Shown here: positions 25,549 through 34,060 of the stretch, piece by piece
Layout of the letters: each line of letters starts with the position of its first letter
Numbering within the stretch: the stretch's first letter is position 1
Origin: an uncultured Prevotellaceae bacterium
GTDB lineage: Bacteria; Bacteroidota; Bacteroidia; Bacteroidales; Bacteroidaceae
Assembly: GCA_937877625.1 (NCBI GenBank)
Contig: CALFJG010000010.1
Location: 1 to 57,815 of the forward strand
Direction of reading: 5' to 3'
Length of the DNA stretch: 57,815 nucleotides
Notes under the pieces: model-generated
What the model was told of the DNA's origin: nothing
Database searches by the model: none
The model's input: the letters and a program-made list of their open reading frames with translations, nothing else
Program-made: the position numbers and the translations under genes

Positions 25549-27105
25549 ATGAAGAAGAAAGAAATCTTAAAATCAATAATCCGTATGAACAAAAAAGTAT
25601 TCGGTATTTCACTCGTCGTTTTAGCACTGGGGACGAGCCTTGTGGCTTGTGCCGACAAGGGCGGCGACGGCACGCCGCTGCAGATGGTACACGCTACCGA
25701 CCAAACGTCTGCCGCAACGCCCGGCGGGCCTGTTGACCTCACGGTGGCTGCGGAGCGCGCCATCAACTCTGTTGTTTACATCAAGGTGGCTACACGTCAG
25801 CGCCAGCAACAACAGATGCAGTATTTCAGCCCCTTTGAGTTTTTCTTTGGCGATCCTTTTAGCGATCCTTTTGGCGACTATGAACAGGGCCAACGAAACA
25901 ATCGCAATCGCAGCCAGCGTCAGCAGCAACCTCAGCAGTCGGGGGCCGGTAGCGGTGTTATTCTCACCGCCGATGGATATATCGTTACGAACAACCACGT
26001 GGTGCAGAACGCCGACGAAATCACTGTGAAACTCAACGACAACCGTGAGTTCAAAGCCCGCGTCATAGGCACCGATGCCACTACCGATCTCGCCCTTATC
26101 AAGATTGATGCTAACAATCTCCAGCCCATCACCATAGGCAACAGCGAGGCACTGAAGCTCGGCGAATGGGTGCTGGCCATTGGCAATCCTTATAGCCTCA
26201 CGAATACCGTTACGGCAGGCATTGTCTCAGCAAAAGCCCGCTCCGTCACTGGCAATAGCAACGGCATAGAGAGTTTTATTCAGACCGACGCTGCCATCAA
26301 TCCCGGCAATAGCGGCGGAGCACTCGTCAATGCGCGCGGCGAACTCGTAGGAATTAACGCGATGATCTATTCCCAAACGGGCAGCTACGCCGGCTACGGC
26401 TTTGCTATCCCCACCACGATAGTGAACAAAGTAGTCAACGACATTAAGCAGTACGGCCAAGTGCAACGCGCGATGCTCGGAGTAAAGGGTAAGGACGTGG
26501 ATAGTTATCTTGAGCAGTTGGAGGCTAATGGCGAGGACGTACCCGACCTTGGCACCACCACGGGCATCTATGTGGCCGAGCTCTCTAAGAATAGTGCTGC
26601 TGCCGAGGGTGGTATCGCCGTTGGCGATGTAATTATCGCCGTCGATGGAAAAACGGTGAACAAGTTCGGAGAGTTGCAAGAGGTACTGGCCAGCCATAAG
26701 CCCGGCGACAAGGTGCGTGTCACTGTGGTTCGTAACAAGAAGCACCAGGACGTCACCGTGACGTTGCGCAACGAACAAGGTGGCACCGACATTCTTGAAC
26801 AAGTCAGCACTGACGACCTCGGTGTAGGCCTCAAGGCACTTACCGATGCCGAGAAGCGTCAGTTTGGTGTCAGCTACGGGCTGAAAGTCATCGCTGTGCG
26901 CAGTGGTAAGATGAAGGATGCGGGTGTGCAGAAAGGTTTTGTGCTTATGACAGTAAACGACCAACCCATGCGCACCACCGACGACTTTGATGCCGCCGTG
27001 CACGACGCTAACAACAGCGATGAGCGTGTGCTCTGGATCCGCGCCTTAACGCCCACCGGCCGCCGTGCCAGTTTTGCTATCGAACTGGAGCAGCAAACGG
27101 ACTAA
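25549..27105 (+). CDS. DegP/HtrA-family periplasmic serine protease with two PDZ domains
   Basis: 518 aa. Triad: His150 (TNNHVV), Asp180 (TTDLALI), Ser255 (NPGNSGGAL). Two PDZ-like regions follow, about 310-405 and 420-515. Between the N-terminus and the protease core is a Gln/Asn/Arg-rich linker (about 83-131) that includes a Phe/Asp-rich loop (SPFEFFFGDPFSDPFGD), the usual LA loop place. The N-terminus contains a lipobox-like LVAC (31-34), so the protein may be lipidated rather than soluble. ATG 25549 or ATG 25585 are both possible starts; the second gives a shorter signal sequence. DegP proteins remove or refold damaged envelope proteins. A long bidirectional terminator follows. Confidence 0.93.
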   Translation: MKKKEILKSIIRMNKKVFGISLVVLALGTSLVACADKGGDGTPLQMVHATDQTSAATPGGPVDLTVAAERAINSVVYIKVATRQRQQQQMQYFSPFEFFFGDPFSDPFGDYEQGQRNNRNRSQRQQQPQQSGAGSGVILTADGYIVTNNHVVQNADEITVKLNDNREFKARVIGTDATTDLALIKIDANNLQPITIGNSEALKLGEWVLAIGNPYSLTNTVTAGIVSAKARSVTGNSNGIESFIQTDAAINPGNSGGALVNARGELVGINAMIYSQTGSYAGYGFAIPTTIVNKVVNDIKQYGQVQRAMLGVKGKDVDSYLEQLEANGEDVPDLGTTTGIYVAELSKNSAAAEGGIAVGDVIIAVDGKTVNKFGELQEVLASHKPGDKVRVTVVRNKKHQDVTVTLRNEQGGTDILEQVSTDDLGVGLKALTDAEKRQFGVSYGLKVIAVRSGKMKDAGVQKGFVLMTVNDQPMRTTDDFDAAVHDANNSDERVLWIRALTPTGRRASFAIELEQQTD

Positions 27106-27170
27106 CTTGGCTTAGCACTTATGGATTAAGCGTCAGGAACAACCTGTTTCGGCACGGCGTTTAGCGAAAG

Positions 27171-27231
27171 CCGAAGAGCAGAAAAGTGGCTATGCATCTA
27201 AGCAATGCGTAGCCACTTTTCTGTTCTTCGG
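27171..27231. terminator. Long bidirectional hairpin between convergent genes
   Basis: 27-nt arms (27171-27197 with 27205-27231), 7-nt loop. Two positions are G-T pairs (G-U in RNA on one strand) and the rest are perfect. It lies 65 nt after the DegP-like stop and 12 nt from the end of the convergent pseudouridine synthase gene. Confidence 0.85.
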
Positions 27232-27243
27232 AAAGGGAGGAGG

Positions 27244-28137
27244 TTAGTGCGTTATGGCATCTTTGAAAGCCTGCGGTATGGGTGTGTCGAAACGCATCGG
27301 CTCGCCGGTGATAGGGTGGCGGAAGTAGAGGCGATAGGCGTGGAGGCAGAGACGGTGGCAAGGGTTGTCCTCAGCCCCGCCATACTTCTCGTCGCCACAA
27401 ACGGGGTGTCCGAGGTCTTGCATGTGTACGCGAATTTGATTTTTGCGCCCCGTCTCCAAACGCAGTTCCACGAGTGAGTGGCTGTCGTCGGCGCGCAGGA
27501 GTCTATAATGTGTCAGGGCATATTTGCCATCCCCTGGCGTGTGGGAGGAATAGGTGAAAAACGCTTTGTTTTCCTTAAGCCAACTTTCTACCGAGCCGTT
27601 CTTTTTTTCCAACCGCCCGCTCACCAAGGCCACATATCGGCGGTCGCTGACGATTTCGTGCCAGTGCTCCTCCATAATGCGCTCGGCTTCCATTGACTTG
27701 GCATATACCATCAGCCCGCTTGTGTCGCGGTCGAGGCGGTGCACCACGTGGGCGGTGCGTTTGCTGTGGCTCTCTTGCAGATAATTGTCAAGCACGGTTT
27801 TTACACAGAAGCTGTGGTGCGGTGTCCCCATAGAGAGGATGCCCGGACGCTTTTCTATCACCATTAGGTGGTTGTCCTCATAGACTAATCGTACAAAGCG
27901 GTTTTTCAGCACGGCCTGCGGTTTGCGCTTACTGATTTCCACACGCTGGTTGGCTTGTAGCGTAAGGTCGTGTTGGGTAGTGATTTGCCCATCTACGCGC
28001 ACGCCGTTGCCTGTTAGGAGTGCCTTGGCTTTTGTCCGGCTTATACCGTGCAAACATTTCATTATGTACGGCAGGAGCGGTGTGCCAGCCTCGCCACACG
28101 CCACGGTAAAAGAGGTATATTGGGGCTTGGAGTACAT
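27244..28137 (-). CDS. RluA-family pseudouridine synthase
   Basis: 297 aa. An S4 RNA-binding domain at residues about 18-70 (HGISRTKAKALLTGNGVRVDG) precedes the catalytic domain. The signature HRLDRDTSG (133-141) supplies the catalytic Asp136, and further RluA motifs are RRYVALVSG, TGRKNQIRVHM and GDEKYGG. It isomerises uridine in rRNA or tRNA; RluA, RluC and RluD subtypes cannot be told apart here. It lies 38 nt downstream of the TonB-dependent receptor gene and may be cotranscribed with it. Confidence 0.93.
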   Translation of the reverse strand: MYSKPQYTSFTVACGEAGTPLLPYIMKCLHGISRTKAKALLTGNGVRVDGQITTQHDLTLQANQRVEISKRKPQAVLKNRFVRLVYEDNHLMVIEKRPGILSMGTPHHSFCVKTVLDNYLQESHSKRTAHVVHRLDRDTSGLMVYAKSMEAERIMEEHWHEIVSDRRYVALVSGRLEKKNGSVESWLKENKAFFTYSSHTPGDGKYALTHYRLLRADDSHSLVELRLETGRKNQIRVHMQDLGHPVCGDEKYGGAEDNPCHRLCLHAYRLYFRHPITGEPMRFDTPIPQAFKDAITH

Positions 28138-28175
28138 AGGTAAATATATTGTTAAGGATAGTGGCGGCTCTGTCG

Positions 28176-30575
28176 TTAGAACTCCACGCTAATTCGGGCA
28201 GAGATGAGGCGTCCGGTGAGGTAGTTGGGTACGGCGTAGCGCGTATTGGTGATGTCGGTCACCCAGTAATAGGAACTCACGTTGCTGATGCCCAGTAAGT
28301 TGAAAGCATCTACGCCGAGCCATACATTTTTTATGTAGCGTCGCCATCCGTTGGTGTCGTGTGTGCCGTCGTTGCTCCCCAGCAGTCGATAACTCATTCC
28401 CACATCTACGCGCTTGTAGGCCGGTGCGCGGAAGCGGTGTTGCGAGCGCTCGCTGTGGGGCGGGCCAAAGGGCAGGCCGTCTGCCACAGCCGCTTTCAGC
28501 GTAAGTTTCCAGCGTGTGGTGCCAGGGAAATAGTCGGTGAAGAAGAGTGAGAGGGCATAGCGGCCATCGGTGGGGCGTGCCATCCATTGGCCGTTGATTT
28601 GCTCACGTGTCTGCATGATGGAAAGCGTTATCCAAGAGTCGGTGCCAGGCACAAACTCGCCGAACAACTTAAAGTCTATGCCATAGGCATATCCCTTGGC
28701 GATGTTGCGTCCGTAGTAAACGGTGCGTACGCCCGAAACACTGTAGGGTATAAGATTGGAGAGGTGCTTATAGTATGCCTCGGCGGTGAAGCGGAACGGG
28801 CGTTCGAGTGCTCGAAAGGAGTAGTCGCCTCCGAGTATTACCTGCAAGGAGCGTTGCGAGCGAATGTCTTTGTTGAGAGCCACGGTGGCTATGCCGTTTT
28901 GTAGCAGTGTGTCGCGCAGTTCCTTGTAGAACGGGGCTTGGTAGTACACCCCGAGTGCGGCGCGTAGCGTCCATCGGTCGTTGGCGGCGGGTATGAAGCC
29001 TGCCGAGATGCGTGGCGAGATAAGCGTCTCGGCGTTCCAACTCCAGTGGCTCACCCTTATGCCGTATGTGAGGTTTATCAGCCCGGCTGCGGGGCGCATA
29101 CGCCAGGTGTCTTGTGCAAAGAGGCTCCAGCGCGTGGTGCTTATCTCCTCCTGTGCGCCGAGGCTGTAGATGAGCGATAGTTGCTGTGGGTCGTAGGGCA
29201 GGCTATAGCCCATCGAGTCGCGCATCTCCCACTCACGTGCGTGCTCGCGTATCTTCTCGCTCTGCCATTGCGCGCCGGCGAGGAGCGTATGTCCCGTGAG
29301 GCGTGTGCGGAAGGTCAGTGCGCCTTGCACCACGCGTGCCTGCAAACGGTTTCGGGCGTGCTCCATATAGGTACCCACGCCGAGCTCCTCCTGTGCCGTG
29401 GCTTCCTGAAGCCAGTACTGTCCGCTGATGTCGTACGTCTCGCGCTCGTTGGTGCTAAACGCGCTGGCGGTGAGTGCCAGGTAGGTCTCGGCATTGAAGT
29501 GGCGTGTAAGCGTCAAGGCTCCGAGATAGGTGCGGTAGGCATCCTTTTCCTGCCCGTCAAAGTATACGCGAAAGGTACGCGGGTTGTCCATCGTGCCGAA
29601 GTGTGTCTCGCGGTCTTTGGGGCGAAAGAGATAGTGGTTGTCGTTTATGTTTCCGAGCAGGTCGAGGCTCCAGCGGTCGTTGGGCCGCCAAGAGAAATAG
29701 GCCTGCCAGTCGAGGAAGCGCGGGGCGTATTCTGCCTTTGTGTCGGTGGAGGAGAGGAGATACTCGGTGGTTTTATAGCGCAGGCCGGTCATAAAACTGA
29801 CGTGCTTGGAGCCGATGCCTACATAGGCGGATGCGCCGAGCAGGCTCGCATCCACTTTGGCTTCAAAGCGTTCGGGCTGTTTGTAGGTGATATCCAGCAC
29901 ACTCGACATCTTGTCGCCGTAGCGTGCCGCAAAGCCTCCATTGCTGAAGCGTATGCTTCCCACCATGTCGCTATTGATAACGCTTAGCCCCTCTTGCTCT
30001 CCGCTCCTTACGAGCATCGGGCGGTATATTTCTACGCCGTTGAGGTAAACACAGTTTTCGTCGAACGACCCGCCGCGAACGTTGTACTGTGACGACAGCT
30101 CGTTGCGGCTTGTCACGCCGGCTTGTGTGGCGACGAGTTCCTCCACGCCGTTCCCGGTGGTACTGGGCATGTGGCGTGTGTCTTCGGCGTGCAAACGTTG
30201 CATCGCGTCGGTTTGTAGGTGCATCGCCGTGACCTCGGCTTGGTCTATCGTGCGCGAGAGGGCGGGCAACATCACGTCGAGGCGCAGGCTGTCGCCTTGG
30301 GCTATGAGGCGACGCTTGCGCTGCTCGTAGCCTATGAGTCCATAAACAAGCGTACAGGTGTCGCCGGCGGCGATGTATAGTTCGTAGCGGCCTTGCAGGT
30401 TGGTGAGTACCAGTTGCGCGGTGCCGTTTCGACGTACGGAGGCCAGCTCTAAGGGCTGTCCGGCATCGTCTTTCACTTGTCCGAACACGCGAACGCGCCC
30501 ACCCTGTCCCCACAAGGGCAGAGCGAGGAGCGATATGAGCAGGAGCAGCACACGGCTGCGAGAGTGGCATATCAT
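28176..30575 (-). CDS. TonB-dependent outer-membrane receptor
   Basis: 799 aa. Signal peptide (about 1-24, ending LPLWGQ), a CarboxypepD_reg-like domain (about 27-105: VFGQVKDDAGQPLELASV), a plug domain (about 125-230: VEELVATQAGV ... YNVRGGSFDENCVYLNGVEIY), then a 22-strand-type barrel ending in the canonical terminal strand ISARISVEF. Such receptors import large ligands, often metal chelates or oligomers, across the outer membrane with energy from TonB. There is no SusD partner, so a siderophore, metal or vitamin is at least as likely as a glycan. Upstream is 210 nt of non-coding sequence with no clear -7 box. Confidence 0.92.
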   Translation of the reverse strand: MICHSRSRVLLLLISLLALPLWGQGGRVRVFGQVKDDAGQPLELASVRRNGTAQLVLTNLQGRYELYIAAGDTCTLVYGLIGYEQRKRRLIAQGDSLRLDVMLPALSRTIDQAEVTAMHLQTDAMQRLHAEDTRHMPSTTGNGVEELVATQAGVTSRNELSSQYNVRGGSFDENCVYLNGVEIYRPMLVRSGEQEGLSVINSDMVGSIRFSNGGFAARYGDKMSSVLDITYKQPERFEAKVDASLLGASAYVGIGSKHVSFMTGLRYKTTEYLLSSTDTKAEYAPRFLDWQAYFSWRPNDRWSLDLLGNINDNHYLFRPKDRETHFGTMDNPRTFRVYFDGQEKDAYRTYLGALTLTRHFNAETYLALTASAFSTNERETYDISGQYWLQEATAQEELGVGTYMEHARNRLQARVVQGALTFRTRLTGHTLLAGAQWQSEKIREHAREWEMRDSMGYSLPYDPQQLSLIYSLGAQEEISTTRWSLFAQDTWRMRPAAGLINLTYGIRVSHWSWNAETLISPRISAGFIPAANDRWTLRAALGVYYQAPFYKELRDTLLQNGIATVALNKDIRSQRSLQVILGGDYSFRALERPFRFTAEAYYKHLSNLIPYSVSGVRTVYYGRNIAKGYAYGIDFKLFGEFVPGTDSWITLSIMQTREQINGQWMARPTDGRYALSLFFTDYFPGTTRWKLTLKAAVADGLPFGPPHSERSQHRFRAPAYKRVDVGMSYRLLGSNDGTHDTNGWRRYIKNVWLGVDAFNLLGISNVSSYYWVTDITNTRYAVPNYLTGRLISARISVEF

Positions 30576-30704
30576 ATTTTATTTAACGCGAGCGGCGGAT
30601 TGTTATTGTATATGCCTTGAAAACAATGTTTGTAAGCCCTGCTTTTCATTCCGATGCCCTAAGTGGGTGAAAATGAGCGGGTGTTGCCTTTTTTTTGTAC
30701 TTTG

Positions 30705-30737
30705 TTTGTTTGAGCGAGGAGCATCGGCCTACTTTTG
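30705..30737 (+). promoter_or_regulatory. Promoter of the small winged-helix gene
   Basis: TTTG (30705-30708), 21-nt spacer, TACTTTTG (30730-30737) on the plus strand, 49 nt before the ATG at 30787. A good match to the Bacteroidetes consensus. Confidence 0.75.
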
Positions 30738-30786
30738 CGGTGTCTTAAAACAAGTAATACATTCTTTTACAAAAAACATTAACACA

Positions 30787-30990
30787 ATGTACCAAGAGAA
30801 AGTAGGCGAACTCGCCGGTGCTATTTGGGAGGCTCTCAACGAACAGGGCACCCTGACTGTTAAAGATCTCAAGAAGGCTGTAAAGGCCAAGACGGAGAAA
30901 GACGTCTTCCTGGCTCTCGGCTGGTTGCTCCGCGAGGACAACGTAAGCCTTGCCGAGGAAGGTAAGGACGTGAACGTCACCTTGAAGTAA
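30787..30990 (+). CDS. Small winged helix-turn-helix protein (DUF2582 type)
   Basis: 67 aa from the ATG at 30787; a 129-codon in-frame extension to 30400 runs across the TonB receptor start and the promoter and is not real. The sequence (residues 1-67) has the winged-helix order of this family: GAIWEALNEQG, TVKDLKKAVKA, VFLALGWLLRED, and the wing strand NVTLK. The domain is stand-alone, common in Bacteroidetes, and of unknown target; DNA binding is only inferred from the fold. It has its own strong promoter and terminator, suggesting abundant expression. Confidence 0.88.
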   Translation: MYQEKVGELAGAIWEALNEQGTLTVKDLKKAVKAKTEKDVFLALGWLLREDNVSLAEEGKDVNVTLK

Positions 30991-31067
30991 GAGGCCGTTG
31001 CGCCTTTTGAGGGCTTTGAGCCCTATGTTTTGAAACCTTAGGCGGACAATCGTTCGTCCCGTTATAT

Positions 31068-31107
31068 AAAAGCGGAAGCCTTCAACTTCAAGAAGGCTTC
31101 CGCTTTT
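31068..31107 (+). terminator. Rho-independent terminator of the winged-helix gene
   Basis: Perfect 15-bp stem (31068-31082 with 31093-31107), 10-nt loop, T-run continuing past the arm. It lies 78 nt after the stop. Confidence 0.88.
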
Positions 31108-31182
31108 TTTAAATGTCGGGCATCGAATGTTCTTTCTGTCTTGTTGCACGTCTTAGCAGACAGCAATAATTTTTTATCGTAC

Positions 31183-31415
31183 CCTGAAAAAAATTTTCAG
31201 AGCCGTCCGGAAAAATTTTTCAAAGCACTCGAAAAAAATTTCAAAGCACTTGAAAAAAATTTCAAAGCACTTGAAAAAAATTTTCAAGCCGTCCGGAAAA
31301 AATTTTCAAGCTGTCCGGAAAAAATTTTCAAGCCGTCCGGAAAAAATTTTCAAAGGCATCCGAAATTTTTTTTCAAGCCGCCTGAAAAAAATTCACGCCG
31401 CCAAAAAATTTTTAG
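31183..31415. repeat. Array of about eleven phased A-tract units
   Basis: Imperfect tandem units of about 20-23 bp, each with an A-run directly followed by a T-run (for example GGAAAAAATTTTC). A/T junctions fall near 31193, 31215, 31238, 31259, 31280, 31302, 31324, 31346, 31365, 31391 and 31408, a mean spacing of 21.5 bp, close to two helical turns. The inter-tract part is GCCGTCC- or GCACTTG-like. The unit length varies by one or two bases, which breaks any reading frame, so it is not protein-coding. It lies between the terminator of the winged-helix gene and the end of the aquaporin gene. An intrinsically bent DNA segment is the best physical reading. Confidence 0.85.
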
Positions 31416-31435
31416 GTTTCGCAACGATAAACAAC

Positions 31436-31463
31436 GAGGGTATGCCAATTTCGACATACCCTC
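31436..31463 (-). terminator. Hairpin downstream of the aquaporin gene
   Basis: 9-bp perfect stem (31436-31444 with 31455-31463), 10-nt loop, 70 nt past the aquaporin stop. The U-run is weak. Confidence 0.5.
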
Positions 31464-31532
31464 ATTTGTTATTGTTTTCTCGGGTTTTGTTTTTTCGTTG
31501 TCGGACGATAAGAAAAAACGCTGGGAGGTAGA

Positions 31533-32213
31533 TTATTTGTTGTCAATGATTTTCCAGACGCAAGCACTCAGTGCAGCACCGATAAATGGTGCGACGATGA
31601 AGATCCAAAGGTTGGTGAGTGCTGTGCCGCCTTGGAAGATGGCAGGTGCAATGCTACGTGCGGGGTTGACGGATGTGCCGGTGTAGCGAATGCACACGAG
31701 GTGGACCAGGACGAGTGCCAGGCCGATGGCAAGACCTGCGAAATTATTGGTAGCCCCGTTTGTCTTGGCGGTAGCGCCGAGTACTACGAGTACAAACACA
31801 AAGGTAAAGACGATTTCTGCCAGCACGCCTCCTACGAGGCTTACGCCTTCTTGCAGGTCGTTAGCACCGGTGCCGATGAGGCCTGCGTTGGTGGTGAGGA
31901 GGTAGAGCAGTGTGCTTCCGAGGAATGCGCCAATTACTTGGAAGAGCATATACATTAGGGCATCCTTTGCGTTCATACGTCCGGAGAGCCAAACGCCGAG
32001 AGTGATGGCGGGGTTGATGTGGCATCCCGACACGCCGCCGATGGTATAGGCCATAGCCACTACGCTAAGCCCGAAGGCCAGGGCTGTGCCTATGACGGTG
32101 GCGGCATTGGCCACGGTGGAACAGTCGGATGAACAATTGAGGCTGACGGCCACGCCGCAACCCATCAGGACAAGCACCATAGTGCCTACCATTTCTGCAA
32201 GATACTTTTTCAT
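31533..32213 (-). CDS. aqpZ: Aquaporin Z-type water channel
   Basis: 226 aa with six hydrophobic helices and the two half-helices carrying Asn-Pro-Ala: NPA at 67-69 (HINPAITL) and 183-185 (SVNPARS). The aromatic/arginine filter can be aligned with E. coli AqpZ: Phe47, His171, Thr180 and Arg186 correspond to Phe43, His174, Thr183 and Arg189, the water-selective set, not the glycerol-type set. It therefore most likely passes water through the inner membrane. It lies 87 nt downstream of the AraC-type gene in the same direction and could be cotranscribed with or controlled by it. Confidence 0.93.
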   Translation of the reverse strand: MKKYLAEMVGTMVLVLMGCGVAVSLNCSSDCSTVANAATVIGTALAFGLSVVAMAYTIGGVSGCHINPAITLGVWLSGRMNAKDALMYMLFQVIGAFLGSTLLYLLTTNAGLIGTGANDLQEGVSLVGGVLAEIVFTFVFVLVVLGATAKTNGATNNFAGLAIGLALVLVHLVCIRYTGTSVNPARSIAPAIFQGGTALTNLWIFIVAPFIGAALSACVWKIIDNK

Positions 32214-32300
32214 AAGTGTGTTATTGTTTGATGTGAAGTGATTGTCTTGTTGTTTCGGTGCGTTTGTTGTAGCCTTGAAAAGCGTTGCCGTGTGCTTACG

Positions 32301-33185
32301 TCAGATCCACTTCTCACGATATTCGCGTGGCGACTGCCCCGTGTTGGTTTTGAAATACCGGGAAAAGGCCGCTTGGTCGGAAAATCCGAGCTTTAGCCCT
32401 ATCTGTTGGATGTTGAGCTCGGGAGCGTTGCGAAGCAGAGTCTTGGCTTGGATGACGATGTAATTAGAAATCCAGTCGCCGGCGGCGATACCCGTTTCGC
32501 GTTTGATAAGTGTGGAGAAGTATTTTGCTGTGAGGTTGAACTGTTTGGCATAGAAGCCCACCTCACGTGTTGTGGCGTGATTAGCAACGATGAGGTTGTA
32601 GTATCGGTCGAAGAGTTGCTCGCCAGGTGGTATCTCTTTGATTCTGTCTGTGTCGTCGGGGAAGCGATAGATGCTCAGGAGCGTATTTAGCGTATCTATG
32701 AGGTTGGCGAGCATCACAGGCTTTTGAGTAGTGTTGAGCCGCGACACAGTACGTACAAGGCTAAACAGTTCTACGATGCTCGCATACTGATTGTCAGCGA
32801 GCGGGAAGGCGGGCAGTTTTTTGAATGACGCTTGGTGGCGGTAGATGCTGTGGCGTTGCATCTCGTTGAATGTTTCGGGACACACCACGATGAGAGTTGC
32901 TAAATAGTCCGGCGAGGATTCGTGCGCCGTAATAGTGTGGTTGGGCATTATGATACAGATCTCGTGAGGCCGAAATTCTACCTCGTGCGAGTCGTATTCT
33001 GCCAACACCCACCCACGATGGCAAAGGCTATACACTACATAGTTGCAGTTATACGGCTTTCCGTAAAAGGGCATCTGTGTGATGTTGTCAACTACCACCA
33101 ACCCGTATTTTTTTATTGTTTGTTCAAGTTCAAGGAGCGGGTGTTGCTTTTTGTGATTGTTCTCGGGGTAAATCCACCTATTCAT
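32301..33185 (-). CDS. AraC-family transcriptional regulator
   Basis: 294 aa from the ATG at 33185 (an upstream TTG at 33203 is less likely). The N-terminal half (about 20-140) is a cupin-like effector region (VVYSLCHRGWVLAEYDSHEVEFRPHEICIIMPN). The C-terminal 100 residues hold two helix-turn-helix motifs: GFYAKQFNLTAKYFSTLIKR and IQQIGLKLGFSDQAAFSRYF, ending TGQSPREYRE, the AraC signature. The ligand is unknown. It lies upstream of the aquaporin gene and divergent from the DUF151 gene, so either could be a target. Confidence 0.92.
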   Translation of the reverse strand: MNRWIYPENNHKKQHPLLELEQTIKKYGLVVVDNITQMPFYGKPYNCNYVVYSLCHRGWVLAEYDSHEVEFRPHEICIIMPNHTITAHESSPDYLATLIVVCPETFNEMQRHSIYRHQASFKKLPAFPLADNQYASIVELFSLVRTVSRLNTTQKPVMLANLIDTLNTLLSIYRFPDDTDRIKEIPPGEQLFDRYYNLIVANHATTREVGFYAKQFNLTAKYFSTLIKRETGIAAGDWISNYIVIQAKTLLRNAPELNIQQIGLKLGFSDQAAFSRYFKTNTGQSPREYREKWI

Positions 33186-33254
33186 AGCCAGATAAGTTGT
33201 CAAAGGAACGTTGAGCGTTAATCTTTGCGTACTGTTTGCTTATGTATGTGGCGG

Positions 33255-33286
33255 CAAATATATTACATTTTCGGTACACGTACAAC
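33255..33286 (-). promoter_or_regulatory. Likely promoter of the AraC-type gene
   Basis: On the minus strand the -7 box TATATTTG (33255-33262) is preceded by GTTG (33283-33286, three of four matches to TTTG) at a 20-nt spacing, 69 nt before the start codon. Confidence 0.55.
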
Positions 33287-33472
33287 TTGCACTTGTTGTT
33301 TTTCAAGTTTTCTTTGCGGGAGATGTCCGGGGATTGGTGCGTCGTGGGCGTGTGGTGGGACAAGGGGCTGAACAGCTGTTTTCGGTTGTAAAAGAGCCAA
33401 ACATCGTGTGTGCTACGGTACAATTCGGAAATTCTGCTTACCTTTGCCGTGATTATCAAGTTTGTGTTTTTT

Positions 33473-34060
33473 ATGTCCAATCCTCACTTCATCAACCTTG
33501 TTCCAATCGGCCTCACCCGTGGTGCGACATTGCAAGGCGCATATATACTTATCTTTCGAGAAACGCTGGGCATGCGTTGTATGGCAGCCCTTGTGTCGCC
33601 CGAGGAATACCGTATGGTGAGCCGTGCTATGCAAGGCGAGCTTAGCGAAATGGCTATGCTGATGCGCCAAACGCTTGATACGTTCGGTATCCGCCTGCAT
33701 AGCGTGGTGCTTCACAACAATACCCCGCACGGCGAGTATCGCGCAGAACTCTTACTCCAACAGGGTGCCGATCTTCGTCATATCCGCCAGAGCGTAGGCG
33801 TGGGTACCGTACTTGCATTGGCTTTCAAAGCGCATCTACAGGTGTCGGCTACGTATTTCGACCAGATGACACACGGCACGGCAGCCGCCGGTGATATGGT
33901 GCAAGTGCGTGTGCCTATTTCGGCAATGGACGAACGACTACTGAAAGAGGCCTTAGATCAGGCTGTGGCGAGCGATGATTTTGAGATGGCCAGCACGTTG
34001 CGCGACGAACTACATCGGCGCGAAGCCTCTTCCCACACTTCAACGACCACTGCGCTTTGA
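33473..34060 (+). CDS. Bifunctional nuclease family (DUF151) with UVR motif
   Basis: 195 aa from the ATG at 33473 (MSNPHFINLVPIGLTRG); the in-frame extension to 33410 crosses a probable -7 box (TACCTTTG, 33439-33446). The DUF151 domain (about 8-140) shows RGATLQGAYILIFRETLG, ELSEMAMLMRQTLDTFGI and GEYRAELLLQQG, and a C-terminal UvrB/UvrC-type helix pair (about 152-183: LLKEALDQAVASDDFEMAS, then LRDELHRRE). Homologues act as RNase/DNase in plants and in Mycobacterium; the biological role in Bacteroidetes is not settled. Its stop codon overlaps the TTG start of rsmE, so it opens a five-gene operon. Confidence 0.85.
   Translation: MSNPHFINLVPIGLTRGATLQGAYILIFRETLGMRCMAALVSPEEYRMVSRAMQGELSEMAMLMRQTLDTFGIRLHSVVLHNNTPHGEYRAELLLQQGADLRHIRQSVGVGTVLALAFKAHLQVSATYFDQMTHGTAAAGDMVQVRVPISAMDERLLKEALDQAVASDDFEMASTLRDELHRREASSHTSTTTAL

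Noticed and set aside
30400..30786. N-terminal extension of the winged-helix protein
   Set aside because: It crosses the TonB receptor start on the other strand and the consensus promoter.
31183..31415. CRISPR array
   Set aside because: Units are only about 21 bp with no unique spacers and no cas genes nearby.
31141..31686. A 181-codon plus-strand frame across the A-tract array
   Set aside because: It reads the tandem repeat as EKNFKALEKNF-type text, overlaps the aquaporin end, and the repeat units vary in length without keeping any frame.
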